DNA of 64,000 nucleotides from CAG-791 sp000431495 (GTDB taxonomy: Bacteria > Bacillota > Clostridia > Lachnospirales > Lachnospiraceae), in assembly GCA_052117605.1 (NCBI GenBank), contig JBQKIT010000004.1. One strand, given 5' to 3'. The notes under the pieces were generated by a model that was not told the origin of the DNA, searched no databases, and saw only the letters and a program-made list of their open reading frames with translations. Both the position numbers and the translations under genes were made by a program. Below, one piece after another: positions 7,753 through 17,820 of this stretch (position 1 is the stretch's first letter; each line of letters begins with the position of its first letter).

Positions 7753-10700
7753 ATGGGTTATCGATTCTGTCTGGGTGCTTCCGGCGCCGGAAAAAGCAGT
7801 GAGCTTCATAAGCGGGTGACGCAGTACGCGCGGGACGCACTGGCGCGGCAGGATTTTTCTGTGAATTTTCTGGTGGTTGTGCCGGATCAGTACACGATGC
7901 AGACGCAGAAGGAAATGGTTCTGGCGGCAGGAGAGTGCGGCGGAATTCTGAATGTGGACGTGCTTTCCTTCGGTCGCCTGTCGCACCGCATCTTCGAGGA
8001 GGTGGGTGCGGACGAGCGGGGCGTTCTGGATGACATGGGCAAAACACTCCTTCTCCGGAGACTGGTGTCGCGCTGCCGGAAGGATCTGACGGTTCTTGGA
8101 AACGGCGTTGAGAGACCCGGCATGATTGCGGAGATCAAGTCGGTCATTTCGGAATTCATGCAGTATGGGATTACCCCGGAGGGGGCAGGAAACCTTGCGG
8201 CGGGTGCGGCAGCAGGAGGGCAGGGAGGTCTTGCAGCAAGGCTTCTCGATCTGAAGCTTTTGTACGAGGCTTTTCTGGAGGAGCGGAAGAACCGTTATAT
8301 CACCGGCGAAGAAACGCTTGACCTCCTTGCGGAGGCCATTCCGCGCTCCGGACTGATCCGCAGGAGCATTGTCATTTTTGACGGGTTTACCGGCTTTACG
8401 CCGGTGCAGAACCGCGTTCTTCTTGCACTGATGCAGAACGCCAGAGAGGTGGTTTTCTCTCTGGACTATGCGGAAGACGGCGGAACGCCGATCCGCAGCG
8501 TAATGCAGGGAGAGGCCTATGAGGAGCAGGATCTTTTCTATCTGACAAGGAAAACCGTCGCTCAGATCTGCAAAATGGCAGGGCAGGGCGGAATCCCGCA
8601 TGAAGAAGACTGGTATATCGGGGATGAGACGGGAGGAGCGGTGCCGCCCCGCTTTGCGGGAAACCCTGCCCTGGCACATCTGGAAAAATCGCTGTTTCGC
8701 TATCCGGTCCGCGTATACCGGAAGGACGCGGGGGAGCTTCCGGTTCACCTGGTGCTTGCGAGCAATCCGGCGGCAGAGGTTCGCCAGATGTTCCGGAAGA
8801 TTCATGAGCTGATTGCTGAAAAGGGATATCATTACCGGGATTTCGCGATTGTCAGCGGCAATCTGTCGGCTTATGAGGATGACATCCGGATCTGTGCTGC
8901 AGGGATGGGAATTCCGGTGTATCTGGATACAAACCGTTCTGTTTTGCAGAATCCACTGACGGAAACCATTCGCGGGGCACTGGAAATCGGAGGCGGGGAT
9001 TATTCCTATGAAACCATGTTCCGGTATCTTCGAAGCGGTCTGACCGGGCTTTCGGAGGATGAGGTGGATCGTCTCGAGAATTACTGCCTTGCAAGAGGAA
9101 TTGCTTCCAGAAAGCGCTGGGAGACCGCTTTCGATGATGCGTATGAGCCGATGCGGACCCGGGTTCTTGCACAGCTTTCCTCCCTTCAGAGCCTGGGAAG
9201 AGCGAACGCCCTGGAACGGACAAAGGCACTGCATAACTTCCTCGCTGCCATTGATGCGGGAGAGCAGATGGAGGAGCGGGCGCAGGAGCTGGAGAAGCGA
9301 GGAGAGACAGCGGCTGCCATGGAGTACCGTCAGATCTATGATGCGATCCTTCATCTTCTGGAGGAGCTGTATGACCTTCTCGGGGATGAGAAAATTTCGG
9401 CTGCAGATTTCCTGGAGCTGGTGGAAGCCGGCTTTGAAGAGATCCGTCTTGGGACGCTTCCGCAGCAGGTGGACCGGATTCTTGCCGGCGATATGGTGCG
9501 GACCAGACTGTCGGAGGTGAAGGTCCTGTTTTTCCTCGGGGTGAACGATGGAAACATTCCGCAGGGATCCTCCAAGGGCGGACTGATTTCCGATCTGGAC
9601 CGCGAATTTCTTCAGGAAACCAATGTGCTCTCCGGAAGCGGGGCAGAGCTTGCCCCGACGCCGAGACAGCAGATGTACATCCAGCGACTGTATTTGTATA
9701 TGAACCTGACGAAGCCCAGGGATCTCCTTTACGTCTCCTATGTGAAGACGGCGGAGGATGGAGGAAGCCTTCGGCCGTCCTATCTCATCGGGCTTCTACG
9801 GCAGATGTTTCCGAAGGCTCCGGTTGAGATCCCGGAGGAGCTTCCTGCGTCGATGCAGCTTGCTTCTGCTGCGGATGCCGGGACGTACCTGGCAGGTGCC
9901 ATTCGCGATTATGCGGACGGACTGTACCTGAGGGAGCGCGAAAAGGAGCGGGAATTCCTGACAATTTACGGGCTTCTTGCAGGAGAGGAAACCAGAAAGC
10001 TTCGGGAGGCGGCCTTTCTTCATTACCGCCCGATCCCGATCACAGAAAAGACGGCAGAGCTGTTGTATCAGAAGAGGATACAGGGCTCTGTTACGCGGCT
10101 GGAAACGGCGGCGCAGTGCTATCTTCGCCAGTACCTTCGGTATGCGCTGCGGCTTCAGGAAAGAGAGGAGTATACCTTTGAAGCCAGGGACTCCGGAACG
10201 ATTCTTCACGAGAGCATTCAGCGGTTCGGTCAGCTTCTGAAGGAAAAAGGGATCCGGTGGTCCGAATATTCCGAGGAGGAAGGGCATACGCTGGCAAGGC
10301 AGGCCTTTTCCGAGACGGCGGGCGGCTATCATGATCAGATCCTGTATGCCACGGCACGCAGCAGCTATCAGGTAAAACGCCTGCAGCAGATTCTGGAGCG
10401 GACGGTGGATACGCTTCAGTACCAGCTGAAGAAGGGGGACTTTGAGCCTGCCTATCTGGAGCAGTCCTTTGGAGGAAAAGGAGAACTGACTTATACGCTT
10501 CCCGGAGGAGGAATTCTTGTTCTGCAGGGGCGGATTGACCGGGTGGATCTGTGCCGTGCGGATGGGAAGCTTCTGGTTAAAATTGTGGATTACAAGTCCG
10601 GGCTGCAGGATCTGGACCCTGAGAAAATAAGGGCCGGAATCCGGGTTCAGCTGATGCTGTATATGGATGCGCAGGTCCGGTTTCTGGAGAAGCAAAGGCC

Positions 10701-11193
10701 GGGGACAACTGTGATTCCTGCGGCCATGCTCTATTATCATTTTGACGATCCGATGCTGAAGGCAAAAGAGGCGGATGGGGTCCTTTCCGAGCTGCTCTCC
10801 GGACGGGAGGAATCCGCAAGAGATATGGAGCTGCAGTGCCTTCGGAGCAGCCTTCGTCCGAGCGGACTGGTAAGAAATGATCAGGAGGTTCTGGAGCATC
10901 TCGATCATGATCTTTCGGAAGGAGCGCTGTCCTCTTCCGTGATTCCGGTGAAGCTTCTGAAAAAGGGCGGCGTTTCCTCATCCAGCAAGGTGCTGTCGGA
11001 GGAGGAGTACGATGCGCTGCAGGAGGAGCTTCGGCAGAAGCTCTGCACGATTGCACAGGATATTCTGGATGGAAGAGTGGATGCTTCTCCGATCCGGCAG
11101 AGTGCGGACTATACAGCCTGCAGCTATTGCCCGTATCGGAATGTGTGCGGCTTCGACGTGAGAATTCCCGGGTACGAATACAGAGAGCTTTGA
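7753..11193 (+). CDS. addB: ATP-dependent helicase/nuclease subunit B
   Basis: The product is 1146 residues, normal for AddB. With AddA it forms the RecBCD-like complex that unwinds and trims double-strand breaks and recognises Chi. A Walker A-like GASGAGKS sits at residues 9-16. The C-terminal RecB-type nuclease has GRIDRVDL and IVDYKSG. The four cysteines expected to hold the structural [4Fe-4S] cluster are visible: Cys789, Cys1123, Cys1126 and Cys1132 (ACSYCPYRNVCGFD). GAGAGGA precedes the ATG. addA follows after 18 bp. Confidence 0.96.
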   Translation: MGYRFCLGASGAGKSSELHKRVTQYARDALARQDFSVNFLVVVPDQYTMQTQKEMVLAAGECGGILNVDVLSFGRLSHRIFEEVGADERGVLDDMGKTLLLRRLVSRCRKDLTVLGNGVERPGMIAEIKSVISEFMQYGITPEGAGNLAAGAAAGGQGGLAARLLDLKLLYEAFLEERKNRYITGEETLDLLAEAIPRSGLIRRSIVIFDGFTGFTPVQNRVLLALMQNAREVVFSLDYAEDGGTPIRSVMQGEAYEEQDLFYLTRKTVAQICKMAGQGGIPHEEDWYIGDETGGAVPPRFAGNPALAHLEKSLFRYPVRVYRKDAGELPVHLVLASNPAAEVRQMFRKIHELIAEKGYHYRDFAIVSGNLSAYEDDIRICAAGMGIPVYLDTNRSVLQNPLTETIRGALEIGGGDYSYETMFRYLRSGLTGLSEDEVDRLENYCLARGIASRKRWETAFDDAYEPMRTRVLAQLSSLQSLGRANALERTKALHNFLAAIDAGEQMEERAQELEKRGETAAAMEYRQIYDAILHLLEELYDLLGDEKISAADFLELVEAGFEEIRLGTLPQQVDRILAGDMVRTRLSEVKVLFFLGVNDGNIPQGSSKGGLISDLDREFLQETNVLSGSGAELAPTPRQQMYIQRLYLYMNLTKPRDLLYVSYVKTAEDGGSLRPSYLIGLLRQMFPKAPVEIPEELPASMQLASAADAGTYLAGAIRDYADGLYLREREKEREFLTIYGLLAGEETRKLREAAFLHYRPIPITEKTAELLYQKRIQGSVTRLETAAQCYLRQYLRYALRLQEREEYTFEARDSGTILHESIQRFGQLLKEKGIRWSEYSEEEGHTLARQAFSETAGGYHDQILYATARSSYQVKRLQQILERTVDTLQYQLKKGDFEPAYLEQSFGGKGELTYTLPGGGILVLQGRIDRVDLCRADGKLLVKIVDYKSGLQDLDPEKIRAGIRVQLMLYMDAQVRFLEKQRPGTTVIPAAMLYYHFDDPMLKAKEADGVLSELLSGREESARDMELQCLRSSLRPSGLVRNDQEVLEHLDHDLSEGALSSSVIPVKLLKKGGVSSSSKVLSEEEYDALQEELRQKLCTIAQDILDGRVDASPIRQSADYTACSYCPYRNVCGFDVRIPGYEYREL

Positions 11194-11211
11194 CAAAACA
11201 AGGAGTGCGGC

Positions 11212-14200
11212 GTGGCAATTGAATTTACGGAAAAACAGAAAAAAGTCCTGAATGCACGAAATCACAATGTCCTGGTATCTGCAGCGGCAGGAAGCGGCAA
11301 AACCGCTGTTCTGGTGGAACGTATTGTGCGGATGATCAGCGAGGGGGAGCATCCTCTTGACATTGACCGCCTTCTGGTTGTGACCTTTACAAGAGCGGCT
11401 GCGGCGCAGATGAGAGAGCGCATTGCCCGTGCCGTTTCCGCAAGACTTGAGGCAAATCCGGGAGACCGTCATCTGCAACGGCAGGAGACCCTCCTTCACC
11501 ATGCGCAGATCACGACCATCGACAGCTTCTGTACTTTTCTTCTTCGGAACAACTTCAGTGAAATTGATCTGGATCCCGGCTTTCGTCAGATGGATGATAC
11601 GCAGAATGTGCTTCTGAAGAAGGATGTGATGAAGCGCTTTCTGGAAGAGAAGTTTGAGGAAAAGGAGCCGGATTTTGCGGCGTGCGTGGAGTATTTCTGC
11701 CCGGCAAAGGACAGTGAGCATCTGGAGGATCTGATCCGGATGCTGTATGAGGCGGCGGACTCCCATCCGTATCCGGAGGTGTGGCTGGAGGAGCGAAGGG
11801 AAGATTACCATGTGGAAAGCGAGGAGAAGCTGTTTCAAAGCCCCTGGTATGGAGAGATTCTTCGGGAGGAAGCAGCAAATCTTCCGGAGCTGTCCATGCT
11901 GCACGAGGCAATGGTCCGCATTGCCGGACTTCCGGACGGTCCGTTTCCGTACCTGGAGCTTCTGGAAAAGGAGGAAAGTGAGCTTTTCGGGAAGCTGGAT
12001 GCTCTCGCAAAGGAAGCAGAGAACGAAACGGACCGGAAGCGTCTTCGGGAGAGGCTTCTGGAGGTTTCTTCTTATTCTCTGGCGAAGCTCCCTGTGATCC
12101 GTGGCGCAGAGAAGCAGGGAATTAACGAAGAGAGAAAGAGCGATGTACAGGAGCTTCGCAAGCAGCTGAAGAAAAGACTGGATACGCTTCATGATCATAT
12201 TGAAGAGGATCCGTCTCTTACGGTGTACGAGATGCAGCGGGCGGAGAAGCCTCTTTCCACACTGATCTCTCTGACAATCGGCTACCGAAGGCTTCTGCAG
12301 CAGGTCAAGAAGGAGAAGAACGTCATTGATTTTTCGGATCTGGAGCACATGGCACTGGAGATTCTCCTGGAAAGACGGGAGGATGGAAGCTTTGTTCTTC
12401 GGAAAGCTGCCGAGGGATACCGGAATTATTTTGACGAAATACTGATTGACGAATATCAGGACAGCAATGAGGTGCAGGAGCTCCTTCTGTCGGCAATAGC
12501 GGGAGAGCGCGGAGGCGAAGGCTGCCGCTATGCCCGTTTCATGGTGGGCGATGTGAAGCAGAGCATCTACCGCTTCCGGAATGCAAGGCCGGAGATTTTT
12601 GAGGAGAAGTTTGAAACCTACCGGCAGGACGATCCGCAGACGGAGCGAATTGATCTGGATCAGAATTTCCGATCGAGGCAGGAGGTTCTGGATGCGGCAA
12701 ATGCGGTCTTTACGAAGCTCATGCGGCGTGAAATCGGGGGTGTCGACTACGATGAGACGGTATCCTTAAAGGTCGGTGCGCATTACCCTCGGTCGGAGAA
12801 TGTGTATCAGACGGAGCTTCTTCTGGTGGACGGAGCACCCGGCGATGCAGGAGATGCCGATTCCGGGACTTCCGACTCCGGGAATTTTGACTCGGGAAAT
12901 TCCGATTCCGGAGATTTTCGTTCGGAGGATGGAGGAGAGAATGAGGCGGAGGAAGAGATTGCCATGCTCCCTTCCGCGCGCAAGGAGGCCCTTGCGGTGG
13001 CGCAGAGAATCCGGGAAATCGTGGGCATCCTTCCTGTCACGGACGAGGAGACAGGAGAGCTTCGCCCTGCCAGATTCGGCGATATTGTGATCCTGCTTCG
13101 ATCGACCTCCGGCAAGCAGGATGCCTTCCGTGAGATCTTTGAGAAGGAGGGAATTCCTCTGTACCTGGAGTACAAGGGAGGATATTTTGCAGCGGAGGAG
13201 GTGCGTGCGGTCCTGCAGGCGCTGCGCGTCATCGACAATCCAAGGCAGGATATCCCGTTGTACGGCGTGCTCCGCGGATATTTTGGCGGCTTTACGCTGG
13301 ATGAAATCGGAAGCCTGCGGAGCCTCTATCCCCGGGAGAACGATCAGAAGGAGCAGAAGAATTCGTGGGAAAACAAGCTCCTGTACGACTGCGTGCTCGC
13401 GGCAGCAGGAGATCCGGCTCCGGAAGAGGCGGGAAGTGCTTCCGCCATGGAGGTTTCTCCGGTTCTCCGGGAGCACTGCAGGCAGTTTCTTTCCTGGCTC
13501 TCCGGGTATCGGGAGAAGATGGCATCCACTCCGATCCATGAGCTGATCAGTGAGCTGATCCGCAGCACGGGATACGAGAATTATGTCCGGGCACTCCCCG
13601 CGGGAGCAAGAAGAGCGGCCAATCTCCATTCCCTGCTCGTGAAGGCGGAGGCCTTTGAACAGGGAGATTATGCCGGACTGTTTCGCTTTCTTCGTTATAT
13701 CGATCAGATGCATGAATACAACGTGGACGACGGGGAAGCAAATGTTCTGGATGAAAATGCAGATGTTGTGCGTCTGACAACCATCCATAAGAGCAAAGGA
13801 CTGGAGTATCCGATCTGCTTCGTCTGCGGTCTTGGTGCAAGGCATCCGTTCTCGCGTGATGTGCGGGGAGATTTGATTACCGATACCGACGCAGGGCTTG
13901 GCGTCAGCTTTGTGGTGCCGGAGCTTCGGAGCAGCAGACAGACGCTCCGGCAGAAAGCGGTGGCCTCCAAGATCACAAGGGATGCACTCGGAGAAGAGCT
14001 TCGCGTTCTGTATGTTGCCATGACAAGAGCGAAGGAAAAGCTGATTCTGACCGGCTTTGTCCGTGACGGCGCCCGCGCAGAGAAGAAGGTTGCGATGGAC
14101 ATGGCTTCGGTAAGCCTTCCTGTGAAGCACCTGCCGGCCTCGCTGATCCGGTCCGCCTCAGGATTTCTTCCGTTGATTCTGGACAGCATGGAGGCGCTGA

Positions 14201-15084
14201 AGGCAGAAGGGGAAGAGCCCATCCGGCTCCGTAAGGTTGCGATTTCGGATCTTCGGCTTTCGGAGGTGGAAAATCAGGCCGCCCAGGGAGAGCTTCTCCG
14301 GACCCTTCACCTGATGGAGGACGGCGGAGCAGAGGTCCTTCCGGATCCGGCACTTGCCGGCACACTGAAGAAGCAATTCTCTTACCGGTATCCGCATGAA
14401 AATCTGAAGGGACTGTACACAAAAACCACGGTGACAGAACTGAAACGGGCGGCCATGCTGGAAGAAAGCGAGCTGATTCAGCCGGGCGAGGGTGCAGACA
14501 GCCTGTTTCCGGAGAAGAACCGGCAATCCGACAGAGCTCTGACGGGAAGCGCGCGCGGAACCGCCATTCATCGTATGTGTGAGAAAATCAACTACCATGT
14601 CTGGAGAGAGCCGGGCGAGGTGACCGCCGCAGAGTTTGAGAGCCGCGTGTCGCAGCTTCTGGCGGATGGAACTATTCCGAAGGAATATGCCGGGGTGCTG
14701 ACGCCGGCGGTCTTTCTTCCGTTCCTTTCCTCCGAAATTGCGGCGCGGATGGCCGGGGCGGATCAGAAAGGGCTTCTTCAAAGGGAGCAGCCCTTTGTTC
14801 TGGGAATTGCGGCGAACCGTCTGAATCCGGAGTTTCCTGCAGAGGAGACCATTCTGATTCAGGGTATTATCGATGCCTTTCTGATTGAAGGCGAGGGCGC
14901 AGATCGCCATGTGGTTATTGTGGATTACAAGACGGATCACGTAAAATATGCAGAGCAGCTTTCGGAACGATATCAGGTGCAGCTGAATTATTATGCGGAA
15001 GCGTTGTCGAAGATGCTGCAGCTTCCCGTGACGGAGAAGATAATCTATTCGTTTCATCTGCAGAAGGAGATCCGGGTAAAATAA
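11212..15084 (+). CDS. addA: ATP-dependent helicase/nuclease subunit A, GTG start
   Basis: The product is 1290 residues: a UvrD/Rep-type helicase joined to a RecB-type nuclease. AAAGSGKTAVL is motif I, LIDEYQDSN is motif II, VRLTTIHKSKGLEYP is motif V and VIVDYKTDHV is the nuclease core. Translation starts at GTG (11212) with AAGGAG seven bases upstream; no better ATG exists. An unusual low-complexity segment at residues about 544-576 repeats D-S-G (for example TSDSGNFDSGNSDSG) in the middle of the helicase, likely a surface loop. It is in an operon with addB and ylmH. Confidence 0.96.
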   Translation: MAIEFTEKQKKVLNARNHNVLVSAAAGSGKTAVLVERIVRMISEGEHPLDIDRLLVVTFTRAAAAQMRERIARAVSARLEANPGDRHLQRQETLLHHAQITTIDSFCTFLLRNNFSEIDLDPGFRQMDDTQNVLLKKDVMKRFLEEKFEEKEPDFAACVEYFCPAKDSEHLEDLIRMLYEAADSHPYPEVWLEERREDYHVESEEKLFQSPWYGEILREEAANLPELSMLHEAMVRIAGLPDGPFPYLELLEKEESELFGKLDALAKEAENETDRKRLRERLLEVSSYSLAKLPVIRGAEKQGINEERKSDVQELRKQLKKRLDTLHDHIEEDPSLTVYEMQRAEKPLSTLISLTIGYRRLLQQVKKEKNVIDFSDLEHMALEILLERREDGSFVLRKAAEGYRNYFDEILIDEYQDSNEVQELLLSAIAGERGGEGCRYARFMVGDVKQSIYRFRNARPEIFEEKFETYRQDDPQTERIDLDQNFRSRQEVLDAANAVFTKLMRREIGGVDYDETVSLKVGAHYPRSENVYQTELLLVDGAPGDAGDADSGTSDSGNFDSGNSDSGDFRSEDGGENEAEEEIAMLPSARKEALAVAQRIREIVGILPVTDEETGELRPARFGDIVILLRSTSGKQDAFREIFEKEGIPLYLEYKGGYFAAEEVRAVLQALRVIDNPRQDIPLYGVLRGYFGGFTLDEIGSLRSLYPRENDQKEQKNSWENKLLYDCVLAAAGDPAPEEAGSASAMEVSPVLREHCRQFLSWLSGYREKMASTPIHELISELIRSTGYENYVRALPAGARRAANLHSLLVKAEAFEQGDYAGLFRFLRYIDQMHEYNVDDGEANVLDENADVVRLTTIHKSKGLEYPICFVCGLGARHPFSRDVRGDLITDTDAGLGVSFVVPELRSSRQTLRQKAVASKITRDALGEELRVLYVAMTRAKEKLILTGFVRDGARAEKKVAMDMASVSLPVKHLPASLIRSASGFLPLILDSMEALKAEGEEPIRLRKVAISDLRLSEVENQAAQGELLRTLHLMEDGGAEVLPDPALAGTLKKQFSYRYPHENLKGLYTKTTVTELKRAAMLEESELIQPGEGADSLFPEKNRQSDRALTGSARGTAIHRMCEKINYHVWREPGEVTAAEFESRVSQLLADGTIPKEYAGVLTPAVFLPFLSSEIAARMAGADQKGLLQREQPFVLGIAANRLNPEFPAEETILIQGIIDAFLIEGEGADRHVVIVDYKTDHVKYAEQLSERYQVQLNYYAEALSKMLQLPVTEKIIYSFHLQKEIRVK

Positions 15085-15089
15085 AAAAT

Positions 15090-15905
15090 ATGGACAATAC
15101 GATATTGACTAAAAGAGTTAAAGAACTTTCGCAAAAGGCATATCAGGGGAATTTTGTGACACATACGCAGTTTCTTGCGGCGTCGGAGCAGGCGGAGTTT
15201 CTGGAGGCTGCCGGGAAGAATGCGGTGGATCCGCAGGATGAGACGAGGAGCTCCGGAATTTATCAGGGAGTTCCGTGGATTCTTTACGGCGGCTGGGAAG
15301 AGGCGGAGCGAAGAGTTCTGTGCTTTCTTCCGGATTATCTGGACCGCGAGAGCTTTCTTCTTCAGGAGGAAGCAGAGCCGGAGGTGGTTTCCTGCATGGA
15401 GGTCCGGCCGGTGAACCGGAAATTTGCCGATGAGCTGACGCACCGGGATTATCTGGGAGCACTGATGAATCTTGGACTGGAAAGAGACCGGATCGGAGAT
15501 ATTCTGACCGATTCCGAAAATGCTTATCTGTTCGTGATGAAGGAGAATGCAGAGCTGATCTGTTCGGAGCTGATCCGGATCCGGCACACGAGCGTTGTGT
15601 GTCATCCGGTTCCGGCATCGTCCTGCACGATTCGTCCGGAATTCGAGGAGCGGGAAGGCTCTGTCTCTTCGGAGCGGCTTGATGCGATTCTTGCCATGGT
15701 TTATCATCTCTCCCGCGGACAGGCGCAGGAGCTCGTGGAGCAGGAGCTTGTTTTTGTGGACGGGCGGACGGCCTTCTCCGGCGGGTATGACCTGAAGCCG
15801 GGCAGCCGTGTCTCGGTGAGAGGGCATGGCAAATTTCAATATCTCGGAGCGGGAGCTCAGACAAGAAAGGGAAGATTTTACGCAAAGGTGAAAATCTGGA
15901 AATAG
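15090..15905 (+). CDS. ylmH: YlmH-like S4-domain RNA-binding protein
   Basis: The product is 271 residues. It has the YlmH layout: an N-terminal region with GGWEEAERRVLCFLPDYL, a central RNA-recognition-like domain (DYLGALMNLGLERDRIGDIL) and a C-terminal S4 domain (SSERLDAILAMVYHLSRGQA). In other Firmicutes YlmH is near cell-division genes and acts on ribosomes with stalled nascent chains. Here it sits 5 bp after addA, which is an unusual location. The Shine-Dalgarno is weak (AAGGAG inside the addA end, about 20 bases upstream), so translation may be coupled to addA. Confidence 0.85.
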   Translation: MDNTILTKRVKELSQKAYQGNFVTHTQFLAASEQAEFLEAAGKNAVDPQDETRSSGIYQGVPWILYGGWEEAERRVLCFLPDYLDRESFLLQEEAEPEVVSCMEVRPVNRKFADELTHRDYLGALMNLGLERDRIGDILTDSENAYLFVMKENAELICSELIRIRHTSVVCHPVPASSCTIRPEFEEREGSVSSERLDAILAMVYHLSRGQAQELVEQELVFVDGRTAFSGGYDLKPGSRVSVRGHGKFQYLGAGAQTRKGRFYAKVKIWK

Positions 15906-15923
15906 ATCAGGAGGTAAATCCAT

Positions 15924-16520
15924 ATGAACAAAGGGACAGAGAGCATGGAGACAAAGATCAGGGAGACAGCAGGCAAGGGAACCGATGCAATGACAACGGA
16001 AGCAGTCAAGGCCAGAATGCAGAGCTGGATTGACCGGCTTCATCTGGAGGTACATACGGAGGGCGGCTGGTTTTCCGAGGTCTATGCGGCACCGGCCGAA
16101 TACGGAAGCTCGAAGGATGGACGGGTGATGGGAGGAACGATTTATTTCCTTCTGGGGCAGGAGGATGTCTCGCATTTTCATGTCATTGACTGCGATGAGA
16201 TCTGGTATTTCCATGAGGGGTGCGGTGTGGCACTGTGGCTTCTGAATCCGGACGGAACCTGCGAGTGCAGGAAGCTTGGCTGCGGGGAAGGAGAAGAGCC
16301 CATGGTGGTTGTTCCGAAGGGGGCGATCTTCGGAGCAGAAAACCTGAACCCTGAGAGCTATACGCTGATGAGCTGCGCGACCATGCCGAACTTTCATTAT
16401 GAAGGCTTCCGGCTTGTGGATCAGAAGGAGTTGCTGGAAAAGTTCCCGAAGGAAGAAAAGCTGATCCGCAGGATGGCCTTTGCACACACGGACGGCCAGA
16501 AGAAACTGCATAGTTTGTGA
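15924..16520 (+). CDS. Cupin, DUF985 family
   Basis: The product is 198 residues. A 20-residue polar N-terminal extension precedes a DUF985 cupin (about 35-180) with HTEGGWFSEVY, HFHVIDCDEIWYFHEG (histidines and glutamate that may hold a metal) and MVVVPKGAIFGAE. The family is widespread, with no established reaction. A strong AGGAGGT supports the start. It follows ylmH closely but has its own ribosome site. Confidence 0.85.
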   Translation: MNKGTESMETKIRETAGKGTDAMTTEAVKARMQSWIDRLHLEVHTEGGWFSEVYAAPAEYGSSKDGRVMGGTIYFLLGQEDVSHFHVIDCDEIWYFHEGCGVALWLLNPDGTCECRKLGCGEGEEPMVVVPKGAIFGAENLNPESYTLMSCATMPNFHYEGFRLVDQKELLEKFPKEEKLIRRMAFAHTDGQKKLHSL

Positions 16521-16570
16521 AAATGACGAAGATAAGACTGTATAAAATTCGATATTCGTTGTATTTTCTC

Positions 16571-16599
16571 TTGCATATGTGAATAAAAATGCATATTAT
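16571..16599 (+). promoter_or_regulatory. Promoter with ARG-box-like operator
   Basis: TTGCAT (16571) and TATTAT (16594) are spaced by 17 bp. TGTGAATAAAAATGCATA at 16578-16595 matches the ArgR/AhrC box pattern (TGAAT, A/T core, ATtCA) at all but one of the defined positions. A further half-site TATTCAT follows at 16603-16609. It is upstream of an amino-acid ABC operon, suggesting arginine-responsive repression; this is inference. Confidence 0.55.
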
Positions 16600-16718
16600 A
16601 CTATTCATCAGCCGTTGATATCGAAAAGAAACCGAAGCGGCGGGGTTGTAACTTACCGGAAAAGATGTATATTATGCAGAGCGTATACAGCGCTTGCAGC
16701 AATAAGAGGAGGCATATT

Positions 16719-17660
16719 ATGAAGAAAGCATTAGCAGTTTTACTTGCAGGAACAATGGCATTTGGCCTTGGTGCATGCGGAAGCTCTTCCGCAAGCACAG
16801 AGGTAGCAACCACGGAGGCAGCTTCAGCTTCTACAGAGGTAGAAGCAACCACGGAAGCAGAAGCAGCTTCTACAGAGGTAGAAGCAACCACAGAGACAGC
16901 AGAAAGCGCAGCTGCAGATCTGTCCGGCTCCAAGTACCTTTCCGATGGAGAGCTGACGGTTGGCCTGAACGCAACCTTCCCTCCGTTTGAGTATGTGGGA
17001 GACGGCACCGACAATTTCGAGGCAGTTACCTCCAATGAGAACAACGTCACCGGCTTCGATGTTGCCATGATGAACGAGATCGGAAAGCGTCTCGGCGTAT
17101 CGGTTGTCATCGAGGATATGGATTTTGACGGAATTGTTCCGGCAATCGGCACGAAGATCGACTGCGGCGCAACCGGCATGACCATCACAGATGAGAGAAA
17201 GGAAGCCGTAAACTTCTCGGATCCTTATTACGATGCAACACAGGCAGTTCTTCTTCCGATCGACTCTGAGGTGAAGACGGAGGATGACCTGAAGGCATGC
17301 AAGGCCATCGGCGTACAGGGTGGAACGACAGGTGAGACAGTTGCACGCGGCATCAATGACGGCGCAGTTGTTTCCGTAAAGAGCTTCAATCAGGCGGTCC
17401 TTGATCTGGTAAACGGAAAGGATGATGCAGTCGTCATCGACCAGGTCCCCGGCGAAGCCTTCCTTTCCCAGTATTCTGACAAGATTCAGCTGGTAGAGGG
17501 CTCCACCTTTAACTTCGATGTGGAGCAGTACGGTATCGCAATGCCCAAGGATGACGAAGTCATGCTGAATGCCATCAACGGTGCTCTTGCAGACATGAAG
17601 GCAGACGGAACCTACGATCAGCTTCTGGAACAGTACGTCAACAATTACGAGGCAGAATAA
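16719..17660 (+). CDS. Amino-acid ABC transporter substrate-binding lipoprotein
   Basis: The product is 313 residues. The lipoprotein signal ends in LGAC with Cys20 as the lipidated residue. A Thr/Glu/Ala linker follows, containing a near-perfect 13-residue duplication (39-bp period, 16827 and 16866). The solute-binding domain (family 3) has LTVGLNATFPPFEY, GFDVAMMNEIGKRLGV and the DAVVIDQVPGEAFL hinge region. The ATG at 16719 is set by AGAGGAGG. It is the first gene of an operon with permease, ATPase and an aminotransferase. The ARG-box-like site hints at a basic amino acid as ligand. Confidence 0.92.
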   Translation: MKKALAVLLAGTMAFGLGACGSSSASTEVATTEAASASTEVEATTEAEAASTEVEATTETAESAAADLSGSKYLSDGELTVGLNATFPPFEYVGDGTDNFEAVTSNENNVTGFDVAMMNEIGKRLGVSVVIEDMDFDGIVPAIGTKIDCGATGMTITDERKEAVNFSDPYYDATQAVLLPIDSEVKTEDDLKACKAIGVQGGTTGETVARGINDGAVVSVKSFNQAVLDLVNGKDDAVVIDQVPGEAFLSQYSDKIQLVEGSTFNFDVEQYGIAMPKDDEVMLNAINGALADMKADGTYDQLLEQYVNNYEAE

Positions 17661-17714
17661 CAAGACAGAATCACAAGTATCTGGTTTCCGACATAATGTC
17701 TGTACCGGATTCGG

Positions 17715-17750
17715 AGAGGGTGAGAAGCAAGATGCTCCTCACCCTCTTTT
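17715..17750 (+). terminator. Hairpin between binding protein and permease
   Basis: GAGGGTGAG (17716-17724) pairs with CTCACCCTC (17738-17746) and TTTT follows. Partial termination here would give more binding protein than permease, a common arrangement. Confidence 0.75.
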
Positions 17751-17820
17751 CAAAACACAGGGTAAGAGGGTACAATAAATCAGCATCAAAAGAGAAACCG
17801 TTCAAGGGTGAAGGAATACC

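Noticed and set aside
6784..9354. 856-codon open frame antisense to uraA and addB
   Set aside because: It has no ribosome site and no family resemblance; long antisense frames are common here because of the third-position base bias of the sense genes.
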